Source of the DNA: Halodurantibacterium flavum | GTDB lineage: Bacteria; Pseudomonadota; Alphaproteobacteria; Rhodobacterales; Rhodobacteraceae | DNA length: 64,000 nucleotides | Reading direction: 5' to 3' | NCBI RefSeq assembly: GCF_042681825.1 | Contig: NZ_JBHUGH010000001.1 | Location: 62,001 to 126,000, forward strand | In this document: in pieces, positions 1 to 9,027 of the stretch | How positions within the stretch are numbered: position 1 is the stretch's first letter | Layout: each line of letters opens with the position of its first letter | Program-made: the position numbers and the translations under genes | Notes under the pieces: model-generated | Seen by the model: the letters and a program-made list of their open reading frames with translations, nothing else | The model's database searches: none | Told to the model about the DNA's origin: nothing

Positions 1-727
1 GCGAAAGGTCCGCATCCGCACCAGTTGGCTTGCCGCCCATGCCTTGCCGCCCGAATATGCCGGACGGGCCACGGACTACATCCGGGAGGTGGCGATCGCC
101 GGGCTGGACGCGGCCCATGCCGAGGGGCTGGTCGATGCGGTCGACGGGTTTTGCGAGCGGATCGCCTTTTCGACCGAGGAACTCGCGCCGCTTTTCGACC
201 GGGCCCGGGCGTTGGGGCTGCCGGTCAGGCTGCATGCCGAGCAGTTGTCGCATTCGGGCGGCACGGCCTTTGCGGCGCGCCACGGCGCCCTGTCGGCCGA
301 CCATCTGGAACACGCGACCGAGGCCGACGCGGCCCTGTTGGCCGCGGCCGGGAGTGTCGCGGTTCTGCTGCCCGGCGCCTTTTACATGCTGCGGGAAACC
401 GTGCGGCCCCCGGTTGCGGCCTTCAGGGCGGCCGGGGTCCCGATGGCGCTGGCGACCGACTGCAATCCCGGCACATCGCCCATGACCTCGATCCTGATGA
501 CGATGAACATGGGGGCCACGCTGTTCCGGATGACCGTGCCGGAATGTCTGGCCGGGGTTACCGCCCATGCCGCCCGCGCATTGGGGCTGGCCACCGAGAC
601 CGGCCGCATTGCCCCCGGCCTTTCGGCCGATCTAGCGCTTTGGGATGTGGAACGGCCCGCGCAACTGGTGGCCCGTATCGGGTTCAACCCGCTTCATGCC
701 CGCATCTTTCAGGGAGAAACCGCCTGA
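1..727 (+). CDS. hutI: Imidazolonepropionase, C-terminal part (5' end outside window)
   Basis: Hydrolyses 4-imidazolone-5-propanoate to N-formimino-L-glutamate, the third step of histidine degradation, in the cytoplasm. The frame is open from the window edge and the visible part covers roughly the last 240 residues of a normally about 400-residue amidohydrolase-fold metalloenzyme. Family motifs are present: HALPPEY near the start, RLHAEQLSHSGG, DHLEHAT and ATDCNPGTSPM, the last carrying the conserved Asp/Asn of the active site. The stop codon shares one base with the hutH start (TGATG), so the two are translationally coupled. The amino terminus and promoter lie outside the window. Confidence 0.95.
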   Translation, partial: RKVRIRTSWLAAHALPPEYAGRATDYIREVAIAGLDAAHAEGLVDAVDGFCERIAFSTEELAPLFDRARALGLPVRLHAEQLSHSGGTAFAARHGALSADHLEHATEADAALLAAAGSVAVLLPGAFYMLRETVRPPVAAFRAAGVPMALATDCNPGTSPMTSILMTMNMGATLFRMTVPECLAGVTAHAARALGLATETGRIAPGLSADLALWDVERPAQLVARIGFNPLHARIFQGETA

Positions 728-2256
728 TGACCGCCACCCTTGTTCCCGGCTCTGTTCCGCTGTCGCAGTTGCGCCGGATCTACTGGCAGGGCGAGACGCC
801 CGCGCTCGACCCTTCGGCCGCAGAGGGGATCGCACGGTCCGCCGGCCGCATCGCCGGGGTCGCGGCCGGAGAGGCGGCGGTTTACGGGGTGAACACGGGC
901 TTTGGCAAACTCGCCTCGATCCGGATCCCTGCGGGCGATGTCGCGACGTTGCAACGTAACCTGGTCCTGTCGCATTGCTGCGGGGTGGGCGCGCCGCTTG
1001 ATCCAGAGGTGGTGCGGTTGGTGATGACGCTCAAGCTTTTGTCGCTCGGGCGGGGCGCGTCGGGGGTGCGGCCCGAACTTGTGGCGTTGCTGGGGGCGAT
1101 GCTGGCGCGGGGCGTGCTGCCGGTGATCCCGGAAAAGGGCTCGGTGGGGGCGTCGGGCGATCTGGCGCCGCTTGCGCATATGGCGGCGGTGATGATCGGC
1201 GAGGGCGAGGCGATGCTGGACGGCGAGCGCCTGGCCGGGGCGGCGGCGCTGGCGCGCGCGGGCCTTTCGCCGCTGACGCTGGCCGCGAAAGAGGGGCTGG
1301 CGCTTATCAACGGAACACAGGTCTCGACCGCGCTGGCGCTGGCGGGGCTGTTCCGCGCTGAACGGGCGCTGCGCGCGTCGATCGTCACCGGGGCCTTGTC
1401 GACCGATGCCGCGATGGGATCGACCGCACCGTTCCTTGACGAAATCCACAGCCTGCGGGGCCATGCCGGTCAGATCGAGGTGGCCCGCGCCCTGCGCGCC
1501 CTGCTGGAGCAGAGCCAGATCCGCGAAAGCCATGTCAGCGGTGACGAACGGGTGCAGGACCCCTATTGCATCCGCTGTCATCCACAGGTGGCGGGGGCGG
1601 CGCTCGATATCCTGCGGCAGGCGGCGGCGACGCTGCGGATCGAGGCAAATGCCGCGACCGACAACCCGCTTGTCCTGTCGGATGGCGCGGTCGTGTCGGG
1701 GGGAAATTTCCATGCCGAGCCGGTGGCCTTTGCCGCCGATATCATCGCGCTTGCCGTGGCCGAGATCGGCGCCATCGCGCAGCGCCGCGTTGCGCTTCTG
1801 GTCGATCCGGCCCTGTCCTACGGATTGCCGGGCTTTCTGACGCCGCGCCCGGGGCTCAATTCCGGCATGATGATCGCCGAGGTCACGACCGCCGCCCTGA
1901 TGAGCGAGAACAAGCAGATGGCCCATCCCGCCTCGGTGGACAGCACGCCGACCTCGGCCAATCAGGAGGATCACGTGTCCATGGCCTGCCACGGCGCGCG
2001 CCGCTTGCTGCCGATGACGCAGAACCTGTGGTGGATCATCGGGGTCGAGGCGATGATCGCGGCGCAGGGCATCCATCTGCGCGCCCCGCTTCGATCTTCG
2101 CCCCGGCTGGAAATGGCGATCGCCGCGATCCGCCGCGCCATCCCGGTGCTGGAGGCCGACCGTTTCATGGGCACTGACATGGAGGCCGCCGGCGGGCTGG
2201 TGGCCCGTGCCGCGCTGGAACCCGCAGGCGAGGAGCTGCTGCCATGGCTGGAATGA
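727..2256 (+). CDS. hutH: Histidine ammonia-lyase
   Basis: Deaminates L-histidine to urocanate, the first step of the pathway. The 509-residue product has the expected family length. The Ala-Ser-Gly triad that cyclises into the MIO electrophile is at residues 142-144 in the context GSVGASGDLAPLAHM, and the early motif YGVNTGFG (about residues 53-60) is intact. The frame is open further upstream, but the ATG overlapping the hutI stop gives the proper family N-terminus. The 3' end overlaps hutG by 13 bases. Identification is firm. Confidence 0.98.
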   Translation: MTATLVPGSVPLSQLRRIYWQGETPALDPSAAEGIARSAGRIAGVAAGEAAVYGVNTGFGKLASIRIPAGDVATLQRNLVLSHCCGVGAPLDPEVVRLVMTLKLLSLGRGASGVRPELVALLGAMLARGVLPVIPEKGSVGASGDLAPLAHMAAVMIGEGEAMLDGERLAGAAALARAGLSPLTLAAKEGLALINGTQVSTALALAGLFRAERALRASIVTGALSTDAAMGSTAPFLDEIHSLRGHAGQIEVARALRALLEQSQIRESHVSGDERVQDPYCIRCHPQVAGAALDILRQAAATLRIEANAATDNPLVLSDGAVVSGGNFHAEPVAFAADIIALAVAEIGAIAQRRVALLVDPALSYGLPGFLTPRPGLNSGMMIAEVTTAALMSENKQMAHPASVDSTPTSANQEDHVSMACHGARRLLPMTQNLWWIIGVEAMIAAQGIHLRAPLRSSPRLEMAIAAIRRAIPVLEADRFMGTDMEAAGGLVARAALEPAGEELLPWLE

Positions 2257-3074
2257 TCGGGCCGGATGATCTGCCGCCGGTGCGGGTCGCAGAGGGCAGC
2301 GGCCCGGTCATCCTGAGCTTTCCGCATGTGGGCACCCGGCTGCCCGGCGCGGTGGCGGCGCGGCTGAATCCGGAGGGCCTGATCCTGCGCGACACCGACT
2401 GGCATCTGGAACAGCTCTATGACGGTCTTTTGCCGGGGGTGACGACGGTGACCGCGACCTGGTCGCGCTATGCGATCGATCTCAACCGCGATCCGTCGGG
2501 GCAGAGCCTTTATCCCGGCCAGACCACGACCGGGCTGATCCCGCTGACGACGTTTGACAATGTGCCCATCTGGCAGACGGGGTGCGAGCCCGGTCCCGCC
2601 GAGATCGCCACGGCGCTGGAACAGATCCACCGTCCCTATCATGCGGCACTGGCGGCCGAGATCGCGCGGGTACGCGCGGTCCATGGCGTGGCGATCCTTT
2701 ACGACTGCCATTCGATCCGGTCGGAGATCCCGTGGCTCTTTGACGGCGTTCTGCCCGATTTCAACATCGGCACAAATGGCGGCGAAAGCTGCGCCCCAGG
2801 GATCGAGGCGGACATCGCCCGCATCTGCGCCGCCGCCCCGGGCTATCGCAGCGTGGTCAATGGCCGGTTTCGCGGGGGTTGGACCACCCGCCACTATGGC
2901 CGCCCGGAACAAGGCATCCACGCAGTGCAGATGGAACTGGCGCAGGCCAGCCATCTGCAGGCCGAGACGCCGCCCTTTGCGCTCTGCCCTGAAAAAGCCG
3001 CCCGCCTGCGCGAAACGCTGGGCGGGATCCTGACCATGCTGGCCGCGCTTGCGCCGCGCCTTGCCCGTTCCTGA
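2244..3074 (+). CDS. hutG: N-formylglutamate deformylase
   Basis: Predicted to hydrolyse N-formyl-L-glutamate to glutamate and formate. Of 276 residues, it matches the Pseudomonas-type HutG rather than the arginase-like formiminoglutamase: SFPHVGTRLP near residue 30 and YDCHSIRSEIP near residue 155 are the family's metal and substrate motifs. This implies the five-step branch through formylglutamate, which also needs formiminoglutamate deiminase (HutF). No hutF is seen in the window; it may lie upstream of hutI. The start overlaps hutH by 13 bases, indicating coupled translation. Confidence 0.93.
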   Translation: MAGMIGPDDLPPVRVAEGSGPVILSFPHVGTRLPGAVAARLNPEGLILRDTDWHLEQLYDGLLPGVTTVTATWSRYAIDLNRDPSGQSLYPGQTTTGLIPLTTFDNVPIWQTGCEPGPAEIATALEQIHRPYHAALAAEIARVRAVHGVAILYDCHSIRSEIPWLFDGVLPDFNIGTNGGESCAPGIEADIARICAAAPGYRSVVNGRFRGGWTTRHYGRPEQGIHAVQMELAQASHLQAETPPFALCPEKAARLRETLGGILTMLAALAPRLARS

Positions 3075-3084
3075 AAGGCCCCTC

Positions 3085-4767
3085 ATGACCGACCCGCGCC
3101 ACAATATCCGTGACATCTTTGCGCCGACCGGCCCCGAGATTTCCGCGAAGACCTGGCAGACCGAGGCCGCGCTGCGGATGCTGATGAACAACCTGCATCC
3201 CGATGTGGCGGAAAACCCGCATGAACTGGTGGTCTATGGCGGCATCGGCCGTGCGGCACGCAGCTGGAGCGATTTCGACCGCATCTGCGACGCGCTGCGC
3301 GATCTGGAACCCGACGAGACCCTGCTGGTACAATCGGGCAAGCCCGTGTCCATCATCCGCACCCATGCCGACGCCCCGCGCGTGCTGATCGCCAATTCCA
3401 ATCTGGTACCGCATTGGGCCACCTGGGACCATTTCAACGAACTGGATCGAAAGGGGTTGATGATGTACGGCCAGATGACCGCCGGGTCCTGGATCTATAT
3501 CGGCACCCAGGGCATCGTGCAGGGCACCTATGAAACCTTCGCCGAAGCGGGCCGCCAGCACTACGGCGGCGATCTGACGGGGAAATGGGTCCTGACCGGC
3601 GGGCTGGGGGGCATGGGCGGCGCGCAGCCGCTGGCCGCAGTGATGGCGGGGGCCTGCTGCCTTGCGGTGGAGGTCGACGAAACCCGGATCGATTTTCGCC
3701 TGCGCACCCGCTATGTCGACGCCAAGGCGCGCAGTCTCGATGAGGCGCTGGCGCTGATCGAGGACTGGACCGCCCGCGGAGAGGCGAAATCGGTGGGCCT
3801 TCTGGGCAATGCCGCCGAGGTGTTCCCCGAACTGCTGGCGCGGATGCGTGGGGGCGGCCCCCGTCCCGATATCGTCACCGACCAGACCAGCGCCCATGAC
3901 CCGCTGCATGGCTATTGTCCAGCCGGATGGACGGTTGCCGAATGGCGCGCAAAGCAGGAAACCGATCCGGCCGGGGTAGAGGCCGCCGCCCGCGCCAGCA
4001 TGCGTGACCATGTGGCCGCGATGGTGGGTTTCTGGGATGCGGGGGTGCCGACGCTCGACTATGGCAACAACATACGGCAGGTCGCCAGGGACGAGGGGCT
4101 GATCAATGCCTTTGCCTTTCCCGGCTTTGTACCGGCCTATATCCGGCCGCTTTTCTGCAAGGGGATCGGCCCGTTCCGCTGGGTAGCGCTGTCAGGCGAT
4201 CCCGAAGATATCGCCAAGACCGATGCCGCGATGAAGGCCCTTTTTCCGGACAACCAGCACCTGCACCGCTGGCTGGACATGGCGGCGGATCGGATCGCCT
4301 TTCAGGGCCTGCCCGCCCGCATCTGCTGGATCGGCCTTGGCGAGCGGCATCGCGCGGGGCTGATGTTCAACGACATGGTCGCGCGGGGAGAGTTGAAGGC
4401 GCCCATCGTGATCGGGCGCGACCATCTGGATGCGGGCTCGGTCGCCTCGCCGAACCGGGAAACGGAAGGGATGCGCGACGGGTCGGACGCGGTGTCGGAC
4501 TGGCCGCTGCTCAACGCGATGACGAATGTCGCAAGCGGCGCGACCTGGGTCAGTCTGCATCACGGCGGCGGGGTGGGGATGGGGTTTTCGCAGCATGCGG
4601 GCGTGGTGATCGTGGCCGATGGCACGCCCGAAGCGGCCCGGCGGCTGGAGCGGGTGTTGTGGAACGACCCGGCCTCGGGGGTGATGCGTCATGCCGATGC
4701 GGGCTATGAGATCGCGTTGGAATGCGCGCGGGACCATGGGCTGCGCCTGCCGGGGATCCTCGGATAG
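3085..4767 (+). CDS. hutU: Urocanate hydratase
   Basis: Adds water to urocanate to give imidazolonepropionate, the second step of histidine breakdown; an NAD-dependent cytosolic homodimer. The product is 560 residues, close to the usual 550-560. The NAD-binding glycine-rich segment GGLGGMGGAQP (about residues 172-182) and the N-terminal LNNLHPDVAENPHELVVYGG-type segment are typical. The start is the ATG at 3085, which follows a GAAAGG ribosome-binding site and sits 10 bases after the hutG stop; an earlier in-frame ATG lies inside hutG and lacks a site. It is the last gene of the hut operon visible here. Confidence 0.97.
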   Translation: MTDPRHNIRDIFAPTGPEISAKTWQTEAALRMLMNNLHPDVAENPHELVVYGGIGRAARSWSDFDRICDALRDLEPDETLLVQSGKPVSIIRTHADAPRVLIANSNLVPHWATWDHFNELDRKGLMMYGQMTAGSWIYIGTQGIVQGTYETFAEAGRQHYGGDLTGKWVLTGGLGGMGGAQPLAAVMAGACCLAVEVDETRIDFRLRTRYVDAKARSLDEALALIEDWTARGEAKSVGLLGNAAEVFPELLARMRGGGPRPDIVTDQTSAHDPLHGYCPAGWTVAEWRAKQETDPAGVEAAARASMRDHVAAMVGFWDAGVPTLDYGNNIRQVARDEGLINAFAFPGFVPAYIRPLFCKGIGPFRWVALSGDPEDIAKTDAAMKALFPDNQHLHRWLDMAADRIAFQGLPARICWIGLGERHRAGLMFNDMVARGELKAPIVIGRDHLDAGSVASPNRETEGMRDGSDAVSDWPLLNAMTNVASGATWVSLHHGGGVGMGFSQHAGVVIVADGTPEAARRLERVLWNDPASGVMRHADAGYEIALECARDHGLRLPGILG

Positions 4768-4770
4768 GCG

Positions 4771-4800
4771 CCGGATCATTCCCGGCACGTCCTGATCCGG
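4771..4800 (+). terminator. Possible hairpin terminator after hutU
   Basis: Perfect 8-base arms CCGGATCA and TGATCCGG separated by 14 bases, 3 bases after the hutU stop and between convergent genes. There is no T-run, so a factor-independent terminator is not certain; it could simply stabilise the mRNA end. Confidence 0.3.
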
Positions 4801-4864
4801 ATGTGGCACCCTTGCGGGCACCGTCCGGCGATATCCTGCCGGCAGCATTCACCGGTGGCCAAAG

Positions 4865-5485
4865 CTAGGCATCGTCTGTTCCGGAAACGGCACCTTCGAT
4901 CAATGAGGCTAACGCATTAACTGCTTCTGTCTCGCTGCAGGTGCCGCGTACCAGCGCCGCCGAGAGGGATTCACCCGCCCCGACGAGACCGATGCAGCGA
5001 CGATGCAGCTCTGCGGGATCGAGGCCGCTATGGGGCTTGAGCACCGCGGCAAACATCTCGACACTCTGGCCAAGCAGCTCCTGATACACCGCGGCCTTTT
5101 CCTCGCTGCCGGCCAATGCGGCTCCTACTGCGTGAAACGCGTCTGTCGTATTGGCGGCACATTGTATATACGCCTCCGCGAGGGATATCGCCGTCTTGCC
5201 GACGCTTCGTTCCTGCGCTGCCATGGCATCCCGAAAGGCCGTGACCCGCTTTGTGTCGATGGCCCGGTAAAGCTCGATGAGCAGACCGGCGGGCGTGCCG
5301 AAGTGGTCATAGGCGACCGGCTTCGATACGCCGGCGCGGGCGGCCAGACGCCCGAGCGTGAGCCGGTCGGCGCCTTCGTCGCGAACGATCATCAACGCGG
5401 TCTCCAGCAACTGTTCCCGGCGTTCCGCCTTGGAGAGCCTGCGTGATGGTCGTTCCCCCGGCGCGTCGCTCCTGATTCCGCTCAT
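4865..5485 (-). CDS. TetR/AcrR-family transcriptional regulator
   Basis: A 206-residue regulator with an N-terminal helix-turn-helix: EQLLETALMIVRDEGADRLTLGRLAARAGVSKPVAYDHFG is the standard TetR DNA-binding segment, here quoted only as family pattern with core AARAGVSKPVAYDHF. The C-terminal ligand domain has no diagnostic motif. The frame extends upstream to 5614, but the start at 5485 (MSGIRSD) gives normal TetR length and puts a clear promoter about 60 bases upstream. It lies between hutU and hutC, convergent with hutU and divergent from hutC. Its ligand and targets are unknown; it need not belong to histidine metabolism. Confidence 0.85.
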   Translation of the reverse strand: MSGIRSDAPGERPSRRLSKAERREQLLETALMIVRDEGADRLTLGRLAARAGVSKPVAYDHFGTPAGLLIELYRAIDTKRVTAFRDAMAAQERSVGKTAISLAEAYIQCAANTTDAFHAVGAALAGSEEKAAVYQELLGQSVEMFAAVLKPHSGLDPAELHRRCIGLVGAGESLSAALVRGTCSETEAVNALASLIEGAVSGTDDA

Positions 5486-5889
5486 CGCTCCAACTCTACT
5501 TGCGCTACGCTTGGTTTGCCCGGGCCCGGTTTGTCTGGTTGCGATTGGTCGATTATATTCCGACCCGCGGAGTGTAAGCAATGTCACCGGAATCCACATG
5601 ATCGGCGATCGCATTCGCGCCAGAGACGGTTCAGCACGCCGCAGATGCCCCCGGCCAGCAGTTGATCCGGGCGAGGCGTTCTTTCGCTTCGAACGATTGA
5701 CAAGCTGGCAGGATCGGGTCGCGACCTATGTCGGCCAGCTTTACCGCCCTTCTCATCGGCTGACGGCGCGCTATTGATCGCCGCCGCCCCGCGCGCTAAG
5801 GCCGGGCCCCGGTGCGGCCGCCAAAAGACACCGTCTTTCCGGCGCCACGCCATCGGGGGCATCGCCGCCACCCTCAGGGAGGAAGCGCA
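5486..5889. other. Divergent intergenic region between tetR-type gene and hutC
   Basis: No gene is seen. It holds the minus-strand promoter described at 5547-5581 and the ribosome-binding site of hutC just before 5890. The 5590-5880 part contains short open frames without family motifs. Confidence 0.5.
5547..5581 (-). promoter_or_regulatory. Promoter of the TetR-type gene with overlapping inverted repeat
   Basis: On the minus strand a perfect -10 hexamer TATAAT (5552-5557) lies 18 bases from TTGCTT (5576-5581), a fair -35. The arms GGTCG (5547-5551) and CGACC (5561-5565) flank the -10 symmetrically. This is the expected layout for a repressor that binds its own promoter. The predicted leader is about 60 bases. 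Read by eye; not tested. Confidence 0.5.
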
Positions 5890-6651
5890 ATGACGGAGCG
5901 GGACAGGGCTGCGGAGAGCGTGTCGGGGGCTGGGCCGCGCCTGACCCATCATGATCGCATTCTGACCGATATCCGCGACCGGATCACGGGCCACGACTGG
6001 CCGCCCGGCTATCAACTTCCGTTCGAGACCCGGTTGGCCGAGACCTATGGCGTCTCGCGGATGACGATGAACAAGGTTCTTGCGCAGCTGACCCGGGAAG
6101 GGTTTCTGGTGCGGCGCAGAAAACTCGGCACCTTTGTCGCGCAGCCCGTCGCGCAGGCCGCCGTGCTGGAGATCGCCGATATCGCGGCCGAGGTGGCGGC
6201 GCTTGGGCTCGACTGGCGCTTCGATCTGACGGATCGCACGCTCCGCCCGCCGCTGCCGGACGAGGCCCGTGCCACGCGGGCCGATCCGCCGCCCGCCTCG
6301 GTTCTTGCGCTGCGCGGTGTGCATCATGCCGGGGGGATGCCCTTTTGCCATGAGGCGCGCATCATAAACCCGCAAACCGCCCCGGCGGCGCTTGATGTGG
6401 ATTTCCGTCACGTGGCGCCGGGGGCCTGGCTCTTGCGGGAAATCCCCTGGACCTCGGCGCAGCACCGCATCCGCGCCGTCCCCGCGACCGGCAGCATCGC
6501 GCGCGCGCTGGAGCTCGATGGCGGAACCGCCTGCCTGGAGGTGACGCGGCGCACCGAGATGGCGGGGCAGTGGGTGACGCTGGTCACCCAGACCTATCCT
6601 GGCGACCGGCATGAACTGGTCGCCGAATTCTCGCCCCGGACAGAAGGCTGA
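5890..6651 (+). CDS. hutC: Histidine utilization repressor, GntR/HutC family
   Basis: A 253-residue protein with an N-terminal winged helix (ILTDIRDRI...GVSRMTMNKVL...GFLVRRRKLGTFV, residues about 20-95) followed by a UTRA ligand domain. In known systems HutC binds operators in hut promoters and is released by urocanate. The start at 5890 is preceded by a strong AGGGAGGA site; the frame is open to 5812 but without a site. Its position downstream of hutIHGU supports the role. The operator is not identified here since the hut promoter is outside the window. Confidence 0.88.
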   Translation: MTERDRAAESVSGAGPRLTHHDRILTDIRDRITGHDWPPGYQLPFETRLAETYGVSRMTMNKVLAQLTREGFLVRRRKLGTFVAQPVAQAAVLEIADIAAEVAALGLDWRFDLTDRTLRPPLPDEARATRADPPPASVLALRGVHHAGGMPFCHEARIINPQTAPAALDVDFRHVAPGAWLLREIPWTSAQHRIRAVPATGSIARALELDGGTACLEVTRRTEMAGQWVTLVTQTYPGDRHELVAEFSPRTEG

Positions 6652-6768
6652 CCTCGGCGGCATCTTGCGGGCGCCTGGCATGCGCCGGCTAGGTGTTCAT
6701 GACCCTCCCGCGACGCGACAGGAATAGGGGGTCGGGAATTGAGCCATGGGAACGCCGCCTTAGCACCT

Positions 6769-7422
6769 TCATCGCCGGTGCAGGCGGTTGATGATACTTG
6801 AGCGCACCGCGGCGATATGGGCGGTCATCTCCTCGGCGGCCTTCTCGCCTTCGCCGCGTGCGACGGCGTCAAGTATGGCCAGATGCTCGTCACAGGTGCT
6901 TTCCAGCCGCTCCGGGACGGAGCGGAGATCGAACATCAGGGTTCGCCGCCGCAGCGAGACGATAATCGCGGTAAGCTGCGGGTTGCCAGTTGCCTCGCAC
7001 AGAAGACCATGCAGCGAGTCGTCGATTTCGCGCACGAGGTGGCGCTCGTCGCTGGACACGTGGCCCTTGGCGCGCAGGGTCTCGACCTTTGCCCGGAGAT
7101 CGGCCAGCCGATCCGCCGGAACCCGGCCCGCCGCGTGGCGCGCCACACTCGGTTCGAGCAGAAGCCGGATCTGCAGCGCATCAAGATAATCCTCGATCTG
7201 GATCTGCTTGACCTGCAGCCGCCTTGAATCCAGCCGAAGCAATATGCCTTCGCCTTCCAGCATCAGGAGCGCGTCGCGCACCGGCGTGCGCGATACGTTC
7301 ATGACATCGGCCAGGCGGCGCTCGTTGAGCAGTTCGCCGGGTTTGAGGGTGCCGTTCATGATGAATTCGAGGATCTGTTCGTAGGCCTGCAGAGCCAGGC
7401 GCTTATCGGGAAGGGTAAGCAT
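6769..7422 (-). CDS. GntR-family regulator (FCD type), probable controller of the 7-19 kb regulon
   Basis: A 217-residue regulator: winged helix at residues about 5-70 (core LNERRLADVMNVSRTPVRDALLMLEGEG is the family pattern) and an all-helical FCD ligand domain after residue 80, with the usual Asp/His residues in the DDSLHGLL and CDEHLAIL segments. The start at 7422 follows AGGAG; the longer open frame has no site. It is divergent from the carbamoylase gene. The palindrome TGGCATACCA in the gap, repeated before the ABC operon 11 kb away, resembles known GntR-family operators, so it is inferred to regulate both units. The effector is unknown. Confidence 0.85.
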   Translation of the reverse strand: MLTLPDKRLALQAYEQILEFIMNGTLKPGELLNERRLADVMNVSRTPVRDALLMLEGEGILLRLDSRRLQVKQIQIEDYLDALQIRLLLEPSVARHAAGRVPADRLADLRAKVETLRAKGHVSSDERHLVREIDDSLHGLLCEATGNPQLTAIIVSLRRRTLMFDLRSVPERLESTCDEHLAILDAVARGEGEKAAEEMTAHIAAVRSSIINRLHRR

Positions 7423-7738
7423 CCGATCTCCTGTATGACGATAGGCAGGCGTGGGAACATCCCCGGCACAATTAAGACGGCCCATGGCGAACGTGTTTGC
7501 GCCCCACCGGCAGAAGTCACTATGACGATTTTCGAAAACCGCCGCAATCCGGGCAAGGGGTCCGGGCGTTGCATCATCTGCGTCGCACGGAGATTCGCAG
7601 CGGACCGGTCTTTGAACGCTGACTGGTATCTTGACTGTGTGCCCGTGGCATACCAGTGTTGAACCAACGCCATCCTGTTCTTGCCAGCCTTAGTGCGGCT
7701 GACTGGCGCGGCGGCAACAGCACGGGATCGAGCCCAAG
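7423..7738. promoter_or_regulatory. Divergent regulatory region with palindromic site
   Basis: No gene. It contains GTGGCATACCAG at 7645-7656, whose core TGGCATACCA is a near-palindrome; the reverse complement CTGGTATGCCAC occurs at 18905-18916. A half-like CTGGTAT lies at 7622-7628. TTGACT at 7631-7636 resembles a -35 for the plus-strand amidase gene, which places the palindrome within or next to the promoter. Confidence 0.55.
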
Positions 7739-9016
7739 ATGACGAAGCAGCGCGAAGCTTACGACAGAGATCCTGACGCAACGGATCTGGTGATCCGCCC
7801 CGATCGGCTCTGGCAGCGCCACATGGACTTCGCGCGGTTCGGGGGCACCGAGGATGGCGGGGTCTGTCGTCTGGCGCTTACGGAACCTGATCTGGCCGCC
7901 CACCGGCATCTTGCCGATATCGCACTTGGCCTCGGGCTGCGGGTGCAGCTCGACCCGGTCGGCAACATGTATCTTCGGCTGGAGGGGCGGGAACCTGACC
8001 TGGCGCCGGTGATGGTCGGTTCTCACTGCGACAGCCAGCCGACAGGCGGCCGGTTCGACGGCATCTATGGCGTTCTCGCCGGGCTCGAGGCGATCGAGAC
8101 GATGGTCGAAGGCGGGTTCGTGCCCCGTCGTCCGGTCGAGTGCGTGATCTGGAACAACGAGGAAGGGTCGCGTTTCGCGCCCGGCTGCCTCGGCTCGTCG
8201 GTCTTCGCGGGTTTGACTCCGCTTGAGACGGCGCTGGCTGTGGCGGACGAGGAGGGATGCCTGCTTGGCGAGGCCGTCCAGGACCTTTTCGCGGCCATAC
8301 CCGAGGCGGAGCGGCGGGCGCTTGGAACGCCGGTGGCAGCGTTCCTCGAGGCGCATATCGAGCAGGGACCGGTCCTTGAGGCGGAGGGGCGGCGCATCGG
8401 CGTGGTTACAGGTGTGCAGGGCTATCGGAGGACCGAGGTTACCATGGTGGGCCGGGCGGATCATTCCGGCACAACACCACGTTCTCGCCGGCAGGATGCG
8501 TTTCTCGCTGCCATGAACCTCTGCTGCCGGATGGAACAGGCCTTGCACGACGATGAGGACCTGCTGCGCTTTACGGTAGGCCGGTTTGCCGTTCATCCCA
8601 ATGCCTGGTCGGTCGTTCCCGGCAAGGTGGTCTTTGGCATCGACATCCGCCACCCGGATACGGCGACGCTTGAACACAGCGACGCCGTGATCGCCGGATT
8701 GATCCGTGACCGGGCCGACGGTTGCGCCGTGACGTCTCGCACGATTGCATCGAGCGATCCGGTCACCTTTCCGCCGCTGGTCCCGGACCTGATCGAGGTG
8801 GCGGCGGCGCAGCGAGGATATTCAGCCCGCCGCATCTTTTCCGGCGCGGGGCATGATGCGCGCAACATGTCTTTTCATTGTCCGAGCGGCATGATCTTCG
8901 TTCCCTGTCGGGGGGGGATCAGCCACAACTCCATGGAATATGCGGAGCCGGAGGACCTGGCGGCAGGTGCGCAGGTGCTTGCCGATGTGGTTTGGCAACT
9001 GGCAGAGGCCCGCTGA
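7739..9016 (+). CDS. Zn-dependent N-carbamoyl amidase (hydantoinase/carbamoylase family, M20 fold)
   Basis: A 425-residue enzyme of the family that includes beta-ureidopropionase, allantoate amidohydrolase and N-carbamoyl-L-amino acid hydrolase; these hydrolyse ureido groups to amine, CO2 and ammonia. Metal ligands are recognisable: His96 in GSHCDS, Asp107 in GGRFDGIYG, Glu141-142 in NNEEGSRF, a His in AHIEQGP, and the C-terminal GGISHNSMEY motif. The family N-terminal segment RLWQRHMDFARFGG begins near residue 23, so the start at 7739 fits, although its ribosome-binding site is weak. It is convergent with the FAD dehydrogenase gene, with an 11-base gap. The substrate is not determined; context suggests the ureido product of the deiminase-like enzyme. 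Confidence 0.88.
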   Translation: MTKQREAYDRDPDATDLVIRPDRLWQRHMDFARFGGTEDGGVCRLALTEPDLAAHRHLADIALGLGLRVQLDPVGNMYLRLEGREPDLAPVMVGSHCDSQPTGGRFDGIYGVLAGLEAIETMVEGGFVPRRPVECVIWNNEEGSRFAPGCLGSSVFAGLTPLETALAVADEEGCLLGEAVQDLFAAIPEAERRALGTPVAAFLEAHIEQGPVLEAEGRRIGVVTGVQGYRRTEVTMVGRADHSGTTPRSRRQDAFLAAMNLCCRMEQALHDDEDLLRFTVGRFAVHPNAWSVVPGKVVFGIDIRHPDTATLEHSDAVIAGLIRDRADGCAVTSRTIASSDPVTFPPLVPDLIEVAAAQRGYSARRIFSGAGHDARNMSFHCPSGMIFVPCRGGISHNSMEYAEPEDLAAGAQVLADVVWQLAEAR

Positions 9017-9027
9017 CGCCCCCCCTG

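Noticed and set aside
709..2076. Long open frame antisense to hutH
   Set aside because: GC-rich coding sequence with third-position bias gives long antisense frames; this one has no family motif and hutH is certain.
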